In this document: positions 35,176 to 43,490 of the stretch, one piece after another
Numbering within the stretch: the stretch's first letter is position 1
How the letters are laid out: each line of letters starts with the position of its first letter
Origin: an uncultured Paracoccaceae bacterium
GTDB lineage: Bacteria; Pseudomonadota; Alphaproteobacteria; Rhodobacterales; Rhodobacteraceae
Reading direction: 5' to 3'
Assembly: GCA_947500005.1 (NCBI GenBank)
Contig: CANMQJ010000002.1
Coordinates: forward strand, 1 to 64,000
DNA: 64,000 bases
Position numbers and translations under genes: made by a program
Notes under the pieces: model-generated
Told to the model about the DNA's origin: nothing
The model's database searches: none
Seen by the model: the letters and a program-made list of their open reading frames with translations, nothing else

Positions 35176-36345
35176 TCAGATCCCCAGTTGCGAGGCGGCG
35201 AGGTTGCGCATCACCTCATCCGTTCCGCCGCCGATGGTCAGCACCTTGACCTCGCGGTAGATCCGCTCGGACGCGGTGCCGCGCATGTAGCCCATGCCGC
35301 CCAGGATCTGCACCGCCTCGTCGGCGCAGAACTTCATCGCATCCGTGGCGGTGACCTTGGCCATGCTGGTCCGCGCGACATGCACTTTCAGCGGGTCGAG
35401 ACCCTGCATGTACCGCCAGATGATGTCATAGGTCAGCGCGCGCGCGGCGTCGATCCGCGCGGCCATGTCGATCAGCTTGTGCCGGATGACCTGGTGTTCG
35501 GACAGGGTGCCCCCGAAGGCGCGCCGTTGCCGCGCCCAGGCCAGCGCCTCCTCGTAGCAGACCTGCGCCATGGAGTAGGCCTGCACCGCGATGATCAGCC
35601 GCTCGCTGTTGAAGTTCATCATCGCCGCCTTGAAGCCCTTGCCCTCTTCTCCGATCAGGTGAGCGGCGGGGACCCGGCAATCGGAAAAGGTCAGATGGGC
35701 CGTGTCCGAGGCCCACCAGCCCATCTTGGTCAGTTCCTGCCGGTGCAATCCCGGCCGGTCCCCTTCGATCAGAAGGAAGGATATGCCGCCCGCACCTCGC
35801 GAGTCCGGATCGGTGCGCACGGCAACGGTAAAGACATCGGCCTGCATCCCCGAGGTGATGAAGGTCTTTTCACCGTTCACGACATAGTCGTCGCCATCCC
35901 GCACCGCCGTGGTCCGCAACTGCGCCACATCCGACCCGCCCCCGGGTTCGGTCACGGCAAGGGCCGCGATCTTTTCACCCGCGATCACCGGGACGGCGAA
36001 TGTCTCGCGCAATTCCGGGCTGCCATGCCTGACCACCGGCGGGATGCCGATCGAGTGCGAGCCGAGCGAAGCGCAGACGCCACCGGCCCCGCAACGTGCC
36101 ATCTCCTCGACGACCACGACCTGCATGAAGAAATCGCCATGTGAGCCGCCGACATCCTCGGGGAACAACACCCCCTGTATCCCCATCCGGCCCGCCTTGC
36201 GGAACAGTTCGCGGGGAAGACGCCCCTTCTCTTCCCACTCGGCCACATGCGGCACGATCTCGCTGTCCACGAAACCGCGCAGACTCTGTCGGAAAGCCTG
36301 GTGATCCTCGGAGAAATAGCGATCTGGTCTGGAATTGTCGTACAT
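35176..36345 (-). CDS. Acyl-CoA dehydrogenase
   Basis: A 389-residue acyl-CoA dehydrogenase with AVTEPGGGSDVAQLRT, GEKTFITSGMQADVFT, the helical C-terminal domain and QILGGMGYMRGTASERIYREVK. The ATG at 36345 follows GGAG at good spacing; upstream in-frame ATGs lack a site. It converges on the BKACE gene with a 42-nt gap and is divergent from the LuxR-hydrolase gene. It clearly differs from the dehydrogenase at 26348, so two acyl-CoA substrates are likely. Confidence 0.92.
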   Translation of the reverse strand: MYDNSRPDRYFSEDHQAFRQSLRGFVDSEIVPHVAEWEEKGRLPRELFRKAGRMGIQGVLFPEDVGGSHGDFFMQVVVVEEMARCGAGGVCASLGSHSIGIPPVVRHGSPELRETFAVPVIAGEKIAALAVTEPGGGSDVAQLRTTAVRDGDDYVVNGEKTFITSGMQADVFTVAVRTDPDSRGAGGISFLLIEGDRPGLHRQELTKMGWWASDTAHLTFSDCRVPAAHLIGEEGKGFKAAMMNFNSERLIIAVQAYSMAQVCYEEALAWARQRRAFGGTLSEHQVIRHKLIDMAARIDAARALTYDIIWRYMQGLDPLKVHVARTSMAKVTATDAMKFCADEAVQILGGMGYMRGTASERIYREVKVLTIGGGTDEVMRNLAASQLGI

Positions 36346-36765
36346 GTGGGCTCCGGCATGAGGTGGGCACGGCATTGTCGCACCGCCTGCGACATCACAC
36401 TTGTTCCGAGCCGCTAGATCCACGGATTCCTGATCCGAAGATCACGATCGGGCGGAAAACCCGGTCTTTTCCGCGACCCCAAGAAATACGGACCGGGACC
36501 GCAGGGGCTTCCCACGATCCCGGCACGTTTGAAATGGGTTTGCTCTTTGTGAAAACCGGCCCCGTTTCCGGGCACCGGGCATCGTTGCAAAGGATCTGAC
36601 AAAAAGATCTGGTAATTGAACAAGTCCGGGCACTCACTTCACCCAAGCCCAACATCGGCCGAGTCGGAGCTGCCGACATTATCAAAATTGATAGGAAGCC
36701 GCGATTTTCCGCTGCTAGACTATTCGCAGCCGCAACGCCGCCCCTTCCGGCGCTGCCAGGTCCGC
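36346..36765. promoter_or_regulatory. Long divergent intergenic region before the LuxR-hydrolase gene
   Basis: A 420-bp gap between the leftward acyl-CoA dehydrogenase and the rightward LuxR-type gene. The rightward frame is open from a TTG at 36616, but those 50 codons encode low-complexity sequence without family features, and no ribosome site precedes them. It must hold two promoters; I see no convincing operator, small gene or structured RNA. Confidence 0.4.
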
Positions 36766-38535
36766 ATGACGGGAGCGCAACTGTTGGAGCCCACGGAAGA
36801 CCAGCCAACCGACCTGACGCAGAGGCAGGACCTCTTTGCCGAGCTCGTGCAACTGACCTATGCCACCATCGCCGAACCCGAGAAATTCCATGACCTGATC
36901 GTCCTGTGGGAGCGTTGCCTGACAACCCACATCCTGGCCGACGAGACGGTGACGGACGACACCGAGTTTACCGCGCACCTCAACAGCGCGCTCCAGATCT
37001 TCGACCGGATCGGCCGCCTGCAGCGCGACCAGGACCGGGCGAGGAAGCTTCTGGAATCCTTTTCCGTGCCTGCCTTGATCTGCAACTCCGACCGCCACGT
37101 TCTTTATACCAATGACAGGCTGGCCGACTGGCTGGGCGACGGGGATCTGCTGGAGCTTCTTGCCGACAGCGAGTTGGGCGATCAGATCGCGGGCTGGGGC
37201 CAGGGCAAGACGGTCGCCTTTGCCCATGCGCCGGGCGGTGGCGGCGGGGCCGACATGGCCTTTGTCACCGAATTGCCCGACGCGCTGAAAGGCGCGACAG
37301 AGTTCGGTCGCTGCTTTCTGGTCGTGTTCAACGAGATCGGCGAGGACAGCGAGGTCTGGCAGGCGATCCAGGCGAAGTACCGGTTCACGCAGGCCGAGAC
37401 CGCAGTACTGATCGAACTGGCCCGGGGACGCAAGGCCGACGAGATCGCGCGACTGCGCGACGTGTCGATCAACACGATCCGCGCGCATATCAGGGCGCTG
37501 CTGGAGAAATCCGGCAGCCAGACGCAGAACGACCTCGTGCGCTCCAGCGTGTTCCTGCTCAGCCAGTACCAGAGCCTGAGACTTGTTTCGCGCGCGCTCT
37601 ACCCGGCGCGAGAAGGTGCCGAACAGGTCGAATCGCGGCTGATCCTGCCCAGCGGACGAATGTTGAGCTATCGCGAATTCGGCGCGCCGGGCGGGCGTCC
37701 GGTTCTGTATCTGCACGGCATGATGGGCGGGCCGGACCTGCCGGAACAGGTCAAGACGGATGCACAGCGGCGCGGGATTCGCATCCTGGCGCCTTCGCGG
37801 CCCGGGTTCGGCAGGTCCGACACGATCCCCGCCACCGACATGGAACTGGTCCGTCAGTCCTGCCGGGACCTGGTGGCCTTTCTGGATGCGCTCTCGATCA
37901 GGCGGGTCTTCGTGATCGGCAACCTCTCTGCCGTGGGAATCGCGGTGAACTTCGCCGACCGATTTCCGGATCGCTGCGTGGGCGTGATCAATGCGGGCTA
38001 TAGCGGGGTGGTCACCGACGAGTTGATCGACGGGATGACCACAATGTCGCGCGCCTTTGCCCGCACCTATCAGCGGTCGCGCACGGCGATCCGCTTCCTG
38101 ACCCGCGCCGCCATCGCCTCGGTCGATTTCCTTGGTGCGAACCGGATGATGCAGCGCCATCTTGGCGCCTCGCCGGTGGACCTGGATTTCTGCATGCGCA
38201 GTGGCTGCTTTCCCGTGATGTCGGACGGGCTGCGCCACGCCATCGCCCAAGGCGGCGACGCTTTCATCAAGGATGGCTACCTTGCCGTCACCGACTGGAG
38301 CGAGGTGATCCGAAGGCTCGACGGTCGGGTATGGATCGGTGCGATCCTGGGTGAACAGGACCGTATCGCCCCGCACGCACTGATCCGCCCCCGGCTTGCC
38401 GAGTTGCCGCATTACGAGGTCGAATTCTTCCCCGAGGCCGGGCAGCTTGTCCTGTTTCAGGAATGGCGGAAGGTGATGGACCGCATCGACGCGGCGTTTT
38501 CCGCCAGCGTCGGCCGCCTGACCAACGGCACGTGA
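36766..38535 (+). CDS. LuxR-type regulator fused to a degenerate alpha/beta-hydrolase domain
   Basis: A 589-residue fusion with three parts. A PAS-like segment spans about 95-195 (VPALICNSDRHVLYTNDRLADWL). A LuxR/NarL helix-turn-helix lies in the middle (about 204-262: FTQAETAVLIELARG, VSINTIRAHIRALLEKSG). An alpha/beta-hydrolase fold is C-terminal (about 296-585: LSYREFGAPGGRPVLYLHG, RPGFGRSD). The nucleophile elbow reads GNLSA (385-389), with Leu in the Ser slot, and the position of the catalytic His is Gln (PEAGQL, 560); only the Asp (GEQDRI, 532) is kept. It is therefore probably a ligand sensor rather than an enzyme. The ATG at 36766 has only a weak ribosome site. Confidence 0.82.
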   Translation: MTGAQLLEPTEDQPTDLTQRQDLFAELVQLTYATIAEPEKFHDLIVLWERCLTTHILADETVTDDTEFTAHLNSALQIFDRIGRLQRDQDRARKLLESFSVPALICNSDRHVLYTNDRLADWLGDGDLLELLADSELGDQIAGWGQGKTVAFAHAPGGGGGADMAFVTELPDALKGATEFGRCFLVVFNEIGEDSEVWQAIQAKYRFTQAETAVLIELARGRKADEIARLRDVSINTIRAHIRALLEKSGSQTQNDLVRSSVFLLSQYQSLRLVSRALYPAREGAEQVESRLILPSGRMLSYREFGAPGGRPVLYLHGMMGGPDLPEQVKTDAQRRGIRILAPSRPGFGRSDTIPATDMELVRQSCRDLVAFLDALSIRRVFVIGNLSAVGIAVNFADRFPDRCVGVINAGYSGVVTDELIDGMTTMSRAFARTYQRSRTAIRFLTRAAIASVDFLGANRMMQRHLGASPVDLDFCMRSGCFPVMSDGLRHAIAQGGDAFIKDGYLAVTDWSEVIRRLDGRVWIGAILGEQDRIAPHALIRPRLAELPHYEVEFFPEAGQLVLFQEWRKVMDRIDAAFSASVGRLTNGT

Positions 38536-38547
38536 CACGAGCCGAGA

Positions 38548-39321
38548 TCAGATCACCATGCTCTGACCGCCATTGATGTCCAGAGAGGCGCCGCTGACGA
38601 AGCCCGCCTCGTCCGAGGCGAAATAGGCGACCGCCGCCGCGATATCCTCGACCGTGCCGTGCCGGCGCACCGGGATGGATTGCAGGACCCGCTCCCGCTC
38701 CTCGGGGGTCTGGCGTTCCTCGAGCAGGCCCTTGACCCGCGGTGTCAGGATCGCTCCGGGGCAAAGCGTGTTGCAGGTGATGCCGTCGGGGCCGAATTCC
38801 TGCGCGATCTGAAGGGTGAAGGCCTGCATCGCCCCTTTCGACGCGGTGTAATTGGCACCCGCGAACAGGCTGCCGAACCGGCCCGCCTTCGACCCCATGT
38901 TGATGATGCGCCCATAGCCCGCCTTGATCATGTAGGGCAGTACGGCGCGTGTCGTGCGCACGCAGGCGGTGACATTGACCGACATCACGCGTTCCCAGTG
39001 CTCGTCGGTCTGTTCGAGAAACCGGAAAGGCGTATGGAGCGAGCCGCCGATATTGTTCACCAGGACGTCGATCCGCCCCTCCCGCGCGGCCATGTCGGCG
39101 ACCGCTTCCGCGATCGCATCTCCATCGGTCATGTCCAAAGCGCGGGTGGCCAGTGTCAGCCCCTCTGCCCCGGCCTCGTCCTCCGAGGCGGCAAGCGCAT
39201 CCTCGTCGCGGTCCCAGATGGTGACGCGGGCGCCCTCGCGGGCAAGCCGCAGCGCCACGCCCCGGCCCAGCCCGCTGCCGCCTGCGGTGATCAGGGCCGT
39301 CCTGTCCTCAAAGCGGGTCAT
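38548..39321 (-). CDS. SDR family NAD(P)-dependent oxidoreductase
   Basis: A short-chain dehydrogenase of about 257 residues with TAGGSGLG at the nucleotide site (Ala in place of the first Gly), NNIGG and catalytic YTASK. ATGs at 39333 and 39321 are both possible; the latter gives the usual N-terminus. It overlaps the end of the TPP enzyme gene by 14 nt, the third gene of the PhyH-TPP-SDR operon. Confidence 0.88.
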   Translation of the reverse strand: MTRFEDRTALITAGGSGLGRGVALRLAREGARVTIWDRDEDALAASEDEAGAEGLTLATRALDMTDGDAIAEAVADMAAREGRIDVLVNNIGGSLHTPFRFLEQTDEHWERVMSVNVTACVRTTRAVLPYMIKAGYGRIINMGSKAGRFGSLFAGANYTASKGAMQAFTLQIAQEFGPDGITCNTLCPGAILTPRVKGLLEERQTPEERERVLQSIPVRRHGTVEDIAAAVAYFASDEAGFVSGASLDINGGQSMVI

Positions 39322-40996
39322 TGTCGCAGGCATCCTTGTGACTGGCATCGGGGTCCACCTTGACGTCGATGACGACCGGGCCGCCCATTTTGTGGCCTTC
39401 CTCCAGCGCGTCCCGGATCTCGTCCCGATGATAGACTGTCATCCCCTTCGCGCCCATCCCCTCGGACACCTTGGCGAAATCGACCTCGTTGAAATCGACG
39501 GCGATCCGCTTGTCGCCCAGATTGTCGCGCACCATGCCGAGGCCCGAGTTGTTGGACACCAGGTAGACCACGTCGAGGTTCTGCTGCACGGCGGTGGGCA
39601 GCGTCTGGACCGTCATCATGAAACCGCCATCGCCCACCAGGCTGGTCACGCGCCGGTCCGGGCGGACCAGCTTGGCCGCCGTCGCGGCGGGCGGGCTCCA
39701 GCCCATGACGCCGGTTCCGCCGGGAACCATCAGTTGCCCCGGATAGGGCATCCTGAGCCCGAAGGTGGCCCAGATCCGCTGCGCGCCCGCGTCCAGCGCC
39801 ACCAGGTCGTCGGGCCCGAGGAAATCCTGCAAGCCCCGCACGACATCGGTGTGATGCACGGTGCCCTGCGCCGCGGGCAGGTCGGGCAGCGAGAAATAGC
39901 CGTGCCGCTCCTTGATCTCGCGGCCTGCGGCGATCCGGGCATCGGCGGCCTCGGGCGACAAACCGATCTCTTCGAGCATCGCCAGCACGTCACCGACGTC
40001 GCCGGTCACGGCCAGGTCCACCGGATAGACCCAGCCCGCGTTGCGCGGATCGACATCCACCTGCACCAGCGTCTGCTCGCCCGGACGGATCAGGCCCGGA
40101 TCGCGGAAACGGGTGTAATCCGGTCCCATCGAGGCCCCCAGCATCAGCACCAGATCTGCCTGCGCCAGCACCCGGTTCGCCGCCGCGTGCCCCCATGTGC
40201 CCAGCATCCCCGCGCAAACCTCCGAGGTCTCGGCGATCACGCCCTTGGCGTTGTAGCTGGTGACGACCATGATGCCCGACCTTTCGGCCAGCGCCTGAAG
40301 CTGCGCGCCCGCCTCGGCCGCGTTGACCCCGTTGCCCGCAACGATCACCGGCCGCGCGGCCTGATCCAGCAGCCCCGCCAGCCGCTCGACCGCCGCCCGG
40401 TCCGGGCGCGCGGGTGTATAGGCGTGATAGCCGGCGCTGGGATAGAGCGCCGGCTTGGCCTCGCCCATCTCCTCGCGGATGATCGGTGTCTTCATCACCA
40501 CAGCCGCCGGTCCCATGCGCGGCAGCGAGGCATGCTTGACCGCCATCTGCGTGCCGAACACGGCCTCCTCGGGCGTGGTGGCATAGGTGGCGTATTTGGT
40601 GATCGGCTTGAGCGAGGCCAGCGCATTGGCCCCGCCATAATCGCCCGTCATGGTCTGGTAGACGCCCATCTGGCCATAGCCGTCGTAATCCGAGGTTTCG
40701 GTCAGCACCACCATGGGCGAGCCCGCGAAATGCGCCTCGAGGATGCCGAGGCTGCCCATCGTGGTGATCCAGGGCCCCTGCCCCATCAGGACCGAAGGCT
40801 TGCCCGTCAACCGCCCCGCCGCTTGCGCCATGATCGAGGCGATCCATTCGTTCCGCGTCAGCACGACGTCGAACTCGGCCTTGGCATCGTGAAAGGCCGG
40901 CAGGGACCATGTGACGCCCAGCCCCGGCAGGGTGAATGCCCTCTCGACGCCGGACTCGATCAGAGTCCGGACGACCATCTCGTTTGTCTTGACCAT
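39308..40996 (-). CDS. Thiamine pyrophosphate-dependent enzyme, acetolactate synthase/2-hydroxyacyl-CoA lyase-like
   Basis: A 562-residue three-domain TPP enzyme. The cofactor-activating Glu is in TRNEWIAS (Glu50), the central domain lies about 195-330, and the TPP/Mg motif is GDGG (455) with the NN pair at 482-483. The family includes acetolactate synthase, benzoylformate decarboxylase and 2-hydroxyacyl-CoA lyase; sequence alone does not decide. Its partner PhyH gene, 19 nt upstream, makes a 2-hydroxyacyl-CoA lyase-type C-C cleavage attractive. The ATG at 40996 follows AAAAAGGGA. Confidence 0.85.
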   Translation of the reverse strand: MVKTNEMVVRTLIESGVERAFTLPGLGVTWSLPAFHDAKAEFDVVLTRNEWIASIMAQAAGRLTGKPSVLMGQGPWITTMGSLGILEAHFAGSPMVVLTETSDYDGYGQMGVYQTMTGDYGGANALASLKPITKYATYATTPEEAVFGTQMAVKHASLPRMGPAAVVMKTPIIREEMGEAKPALYPSAGYHAYTPARPDRAAVERLAGLLDQAARPVIVAGNGVNAAEAGAQLQALAERSGIMVVTSYNAKGVIAETSEVCAGMLGTWGHAAANRVLAQADLVLMLGASMGPDYTRFRDPGLIRPGEQTLVQVDVDPRNAGWVYPVDLAVTGDVGDVLAMLEEIGLSPEAADARIAAGREIKERHGYFSLPDLPAAQGTVHHTDVVRGLQDFLGPDDLVALDAGAQRIWATFGLRMPYPGQLMVPGGTGVMGWSPPAATAAKLVRPDRRVTSLVGDGGFMMTVQTLPTAVQQNLDVVYLVSNNSGLGMVRDNLGDKRIAVDFNEVDFAKVSEGMGAKGMTVYHRDEIRDALEEGHKMGGPVVIDVKVDPDASHKDACDNDPL

Positions 40997-41015
40997 GGTG
41001 CTGGCTGTCCCTTTT

Positions 41016-41816
41016 TCAGTTCTTCTTGCCGCGCTGGAAGTCGTTCCCGGCGCGGTCCTGCCCCCGGACAAGCCAGATGGGGCGGTCCTGGTAGTTCATG
41101 TTGGGCGAATGCTCCTTGGCGTAGAGCGTCGCCGGATGCTCGTCCGAGCGGTCGTAAAGCGACGTGGCCGGCATGTAGCGGATCGCATAGTCGGCACGCC
41201 GCTTGGTCGAGCGGTTATGGGCCGAGCCATGGACGGTGTAGACATCGTGCAGCGACACGCCGCCGGGGGCGAGGATGCAATCCCTGGCTTTCGAATCGTC
41301 GACCTCTGCCATGCGCTGGCCAAGGGCCATGTCGTCACGAATGTCGATCTCGTGCAGTTCCAGCTGGCGCGACTTGTGGGAACCGGGAATGTACTGCATG
41401 CACCCGTTTTCCTTGTCGGACCCGTCGATCGAGACGCGCACAGTGACCGTTTCCAGCGGCTCAATGGGCCAATAGCGGCCGTCCTGGTGCCATGGCACCG
41501 CCTTGCCGTCGCCTGCGGGCTTGGCAAACAGCATCGAGCCCCACAGGATGATGTCGGGGCCGATCACCTGTTCCACCATGTCGAGGATGTCGGGATGCTG
41601 GCAGAATTCCAGGAAGTCCACATTGCCCATCAGCTGCGCCGACTGGCCCCAGGGATTGTGCGGGCCCGACAGCGATTCCGGCCGGATGTTCGGGTGATCG
41701 GCGATCAGCTTGTCCACCGCCTCGGTCAGATGCTCCAGCAGCGGCTGGGGCAGCGTGTAGCTGGACATGACGAGGCCCTCGTCATGATAGGTTTCGACTT
41801 CTTTTTCGCTCAGCAT
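41016..41816 (-). CDS. Phytanoyl-CoA dioxygenase (PhyH) family protein
   Basis: A 266-residue non-haem iron, 2-oxoglutarate-dependent dioxygenase. The iron ligands are visible as HQD (His110, Asp112) and the distal His in VHGSAHN (His196), with a 2-oxoglutarate-binding Arg in the following STKRRADY. Family members hydroxylate carbon 2 of acyl-CoAs or free small molecules such as ectoine. The ATG at 41816 follows GGGAGGAC. It is the first gene of a leftward operon with a TPP enzyme and an SDR, divergent from tctC. Confidence 0.9.
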   Translation of the reverse strand: MLSEKEVETYHDEGLVMSSYTLPQPLLEHLTEAVDKLIADHPNIRPESLSGPHNPWGQSAQLMGNVDFLEFCQHPDILDMVEQVIGPDIILWGSMLFAKPAGDGKAVPWHQDGRYWPIEPLETVTVRVSIDGSDKENGCMQYIPGSHKSRQLELHEIDIRDDMALGQRMAEVDDSKARDCILAPGGVSLHDVYTVHGSAHNRSTKRRADYAIRYMPATSLYDRSDEHPATLYAKEHSPNMNYQDRPIWLVRGQDRAGNDFQRGKKN

Positions 41817-41874
41817 GGCATGTCCTCCCTGGCCGGCGCCCACCGGCCTCGTGGGACACGCTAGATTTTTTGGA

Positions 41875-41887
41875 ATTGAATTTCAAT
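41875..41887. promoter_or_regulatory. AT-rich palindrome between phyH and tctC, candidate operator
   Basis: ATTGAA and TTCAAT form a perfect 6-bp inverted repeat around one base, inside an unusually AT-rich 60-bp patch with further TTGAAA-like half-sites (41892-41917). It lies between the divergent phyH and tctC operons. The nearby IclR regulator is the natural candidate to bind it; that link is inference. Confidence 0.5.
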
Positions 41888-42013
41888 AATATTTGAAAAT
41901 CGGTTTTGAAAAATTCGGAAATGGTCGTAAGCTGCGCCTCAGCGACGAGGTAACAGTCGGCGCCCGGTAACGGGCGTGCCGGGAAAAACCGGCGCTTTTC
42001 TAGGGAGGAAGAC

Positions 42014-42967
42014 ATGACCATCATCAAGACAGTGTTCGCCGGGATCGTGGGCACATTGGGGCTTGGCACCGCCGCCCTGGCCCAGGATTTTCCAGCCAAG
42101 CCGGTAACGATCATCGTGCCGTTTTCCGCAGGCGGCGGGACCGACATCACCACCCGCACGCTGGCAGGGCCGATGGCCGAGGCGCTGGGCGGCGAGATCG
42201 TCGTCAAGAACACGGACGGCGCGGGCGGCACCATCGGCACGGCTGAAACCGCGCGGGCGAAACCCGATGGCTACACGATCGGGATGATGCCCGTCGGGCC
42301 GATGACCACGCAGCCGCATCTGCGCGAACTGCCCTATTCGCCCGACAGTTTCGACTATATCTGCCAGGCCTACTCGGCCCCCTCCTCGCTGGTCGTGCGC
42401 CAGGACAGCCAGTTCCAGACACTCGAAGAGATGCTGGCCTATGCCAAGGAGAACCCCGGCGAGCTGAACTATGGTGTGCAGGCGGTGGGCTCCATCCCGC
42501 ATGTGGCGGGGCTTGGCCTTGCCTCGGCCTCGGGGGCAGAATTCACCTTCATTCCCTACAAGGGCAGCGCGCCAACCTTCAAGGCGATGCTGGATGGCTC
42601 CATCGACATGTTCGTGGCGCATATCTCCTTTCTCACGCAGAACTCCGACCAGGTCCGATCGCTGGCCATGCTGACCTCCGAGCGTGTCTCGACCGCCGAG
42701 GATCTGCCCACTGCCGCCGATCAGGGCGTGCCCATGAACTTCCCGATCTGGGGCGGCATCGTCGCGCCCAAGGGCATCCCGGCCGAGGCCAAGGCCGCGC
42801 TGGAAAAAGCCTGTGAAGAGGGCATGAATTCCGAGGCGTTCCAGGCGCGCATGGCCGAGTTGCGGATGCCCATCGCCTTCATGGGCGGGGACGAGTTCCA
42901 GGCCTTCGTGCAATCCGAGTTCGAAAAGAACGACAAGCTTCTGACCGAAGCCGGGATCAAGAAATAA
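42014..42967 (+). CDS. tctC: Tripartite tricarboxylate transporter receptor (TctC family)
   Basis: A 317-residue periplasmic receptor with a signal peptide (cleavage after ALA near residue 24) and the TctC opening FPAKPVTIIVPFSAGGGTD. A good AGGGAGG precedes the ATG. It captures carboxylates for the TctAB permease encoded just downstream. It is followed by a stable hairpin before tctB. Confidence 0.93.
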   Translation: MTIIKTVFAGIVGTLGLGTAALAQDFPAKPVTIIVPFSAGGGTDITTRTLAGPMAEALGGEIVVKNTDGAGGTIGTAETARAKPDGYTIGMMPVGPMTTQPHLRELPYSPDSFDYICQAYSAPSSLVVRQDSQFQTLEEMLAYAKENPGELNYGVQAVGSIPHVAGLGLASASGAEFTFIPYKGSAPTFKAMLDGSIDMFVAHISFLTQNSDQVRSLAMLTSERVSTAEDLPTAADQGVPMNFPIWGGIVAPKGIPAEAKAALEKACEEGMNSEAFQARMAELRMPIAFMGGDEFQAFVQSEFEKNDKLLTEAGIKK

Positions 42968-42982
42968 ACACTCCTACCAAAA

Positions 42983-43007
42983 GGGCGCGTGCATCCCGCG
43001 CGCGCCC
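42983..43007 (+). promoter_or_regulatory. Intercistronic hairpin after tctC
   Basis: A 7-bp perfect GC stem (42983-42989 with 43001-43007) with an 11-nt loop lies 15 nt after the tctC stop and before tctB. No T-run follows. Its position matches the stems after dctP and the Dpp binding protein gene and suits stabilisation of receptor mRNA. Confidence 0.5.
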
Positions 43008-43028
43008 GATCCCAACACGGAGAGCTCC

Positions 43029-43490
43029 ATGGCAGGTGCGTCCTGGGCAAGCGTGATCGGCGGGCTGATCTTTCTGACGACGGCCTTCCTGTTCCATCAC
43101 ACCTTCGCCGATGCCTATCAGACCTCGATCCTGACGGCGGGGCGCGGCCCGGTCTTCTTTCCCCGGATCATCCTTGCCGCGATGGCGGTGCTGTCGCTGA
43201 TGGTGACCGTGGAGGGACTGCGCGAGAAAGGCGCCGAGTTCCGCCCGCGCGAGATCCTCGTCGCGGGCGCCGCCATCGTGCTGACGGGCGGTTACATCTT
43301 CTCGATCGAAGCGGCCGGGTTCCTGATCCCGACGGTGATCTTCACCTTCCTCATGCCTTTCGTGCTGGGCTATCGCAGCGTGCCGATGGCGCTGATCATC
43401 GCGCTGACCTATCCACCCGCGGTCTGGTACATCTTCGACAAGGTGTTCCTGATCATCCTGCCCTCCTCTCCCTGGTTCGAGGCGTTCTGA
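43029..43490 (+). CDS. tctB: Tripartite tricarboxylate transporter small permease (TctB family)
   Basis: A 153-residue membrane protein with four hydrophobic segments (about 7-25, 38-58, 80-100 and 105-145), the TctB layout. A GGAG site precedes the ATG. Its stop overlaps the tctA start by one base (TGATG). It assists the TctA transport subunit. Confidence 0.88.
   Translation: MAGASWASVIGGLIFLTTAFLFHHTFADAYQTSILTAGRGPVFFPRIILAAMAVLSLMVTVEGLREKGAEFRPREILVAGAAIVLTGGYIFSIEAAGFLIPTVIFTFLMPFVLGYRSVPMALIIALTYPPAVWYIFDKVFLIILPSSPWFEAF

Noticed and set aside
36616..36765. A 50-codon upstream extension of the LuxR-hydrolase gene beginning at TTG.
   Set aside because: No ribosome site precedes it, and the sequence lacks family character. 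ATG 36766 gives the natural protein, although the short leader cannot be fully excluded.
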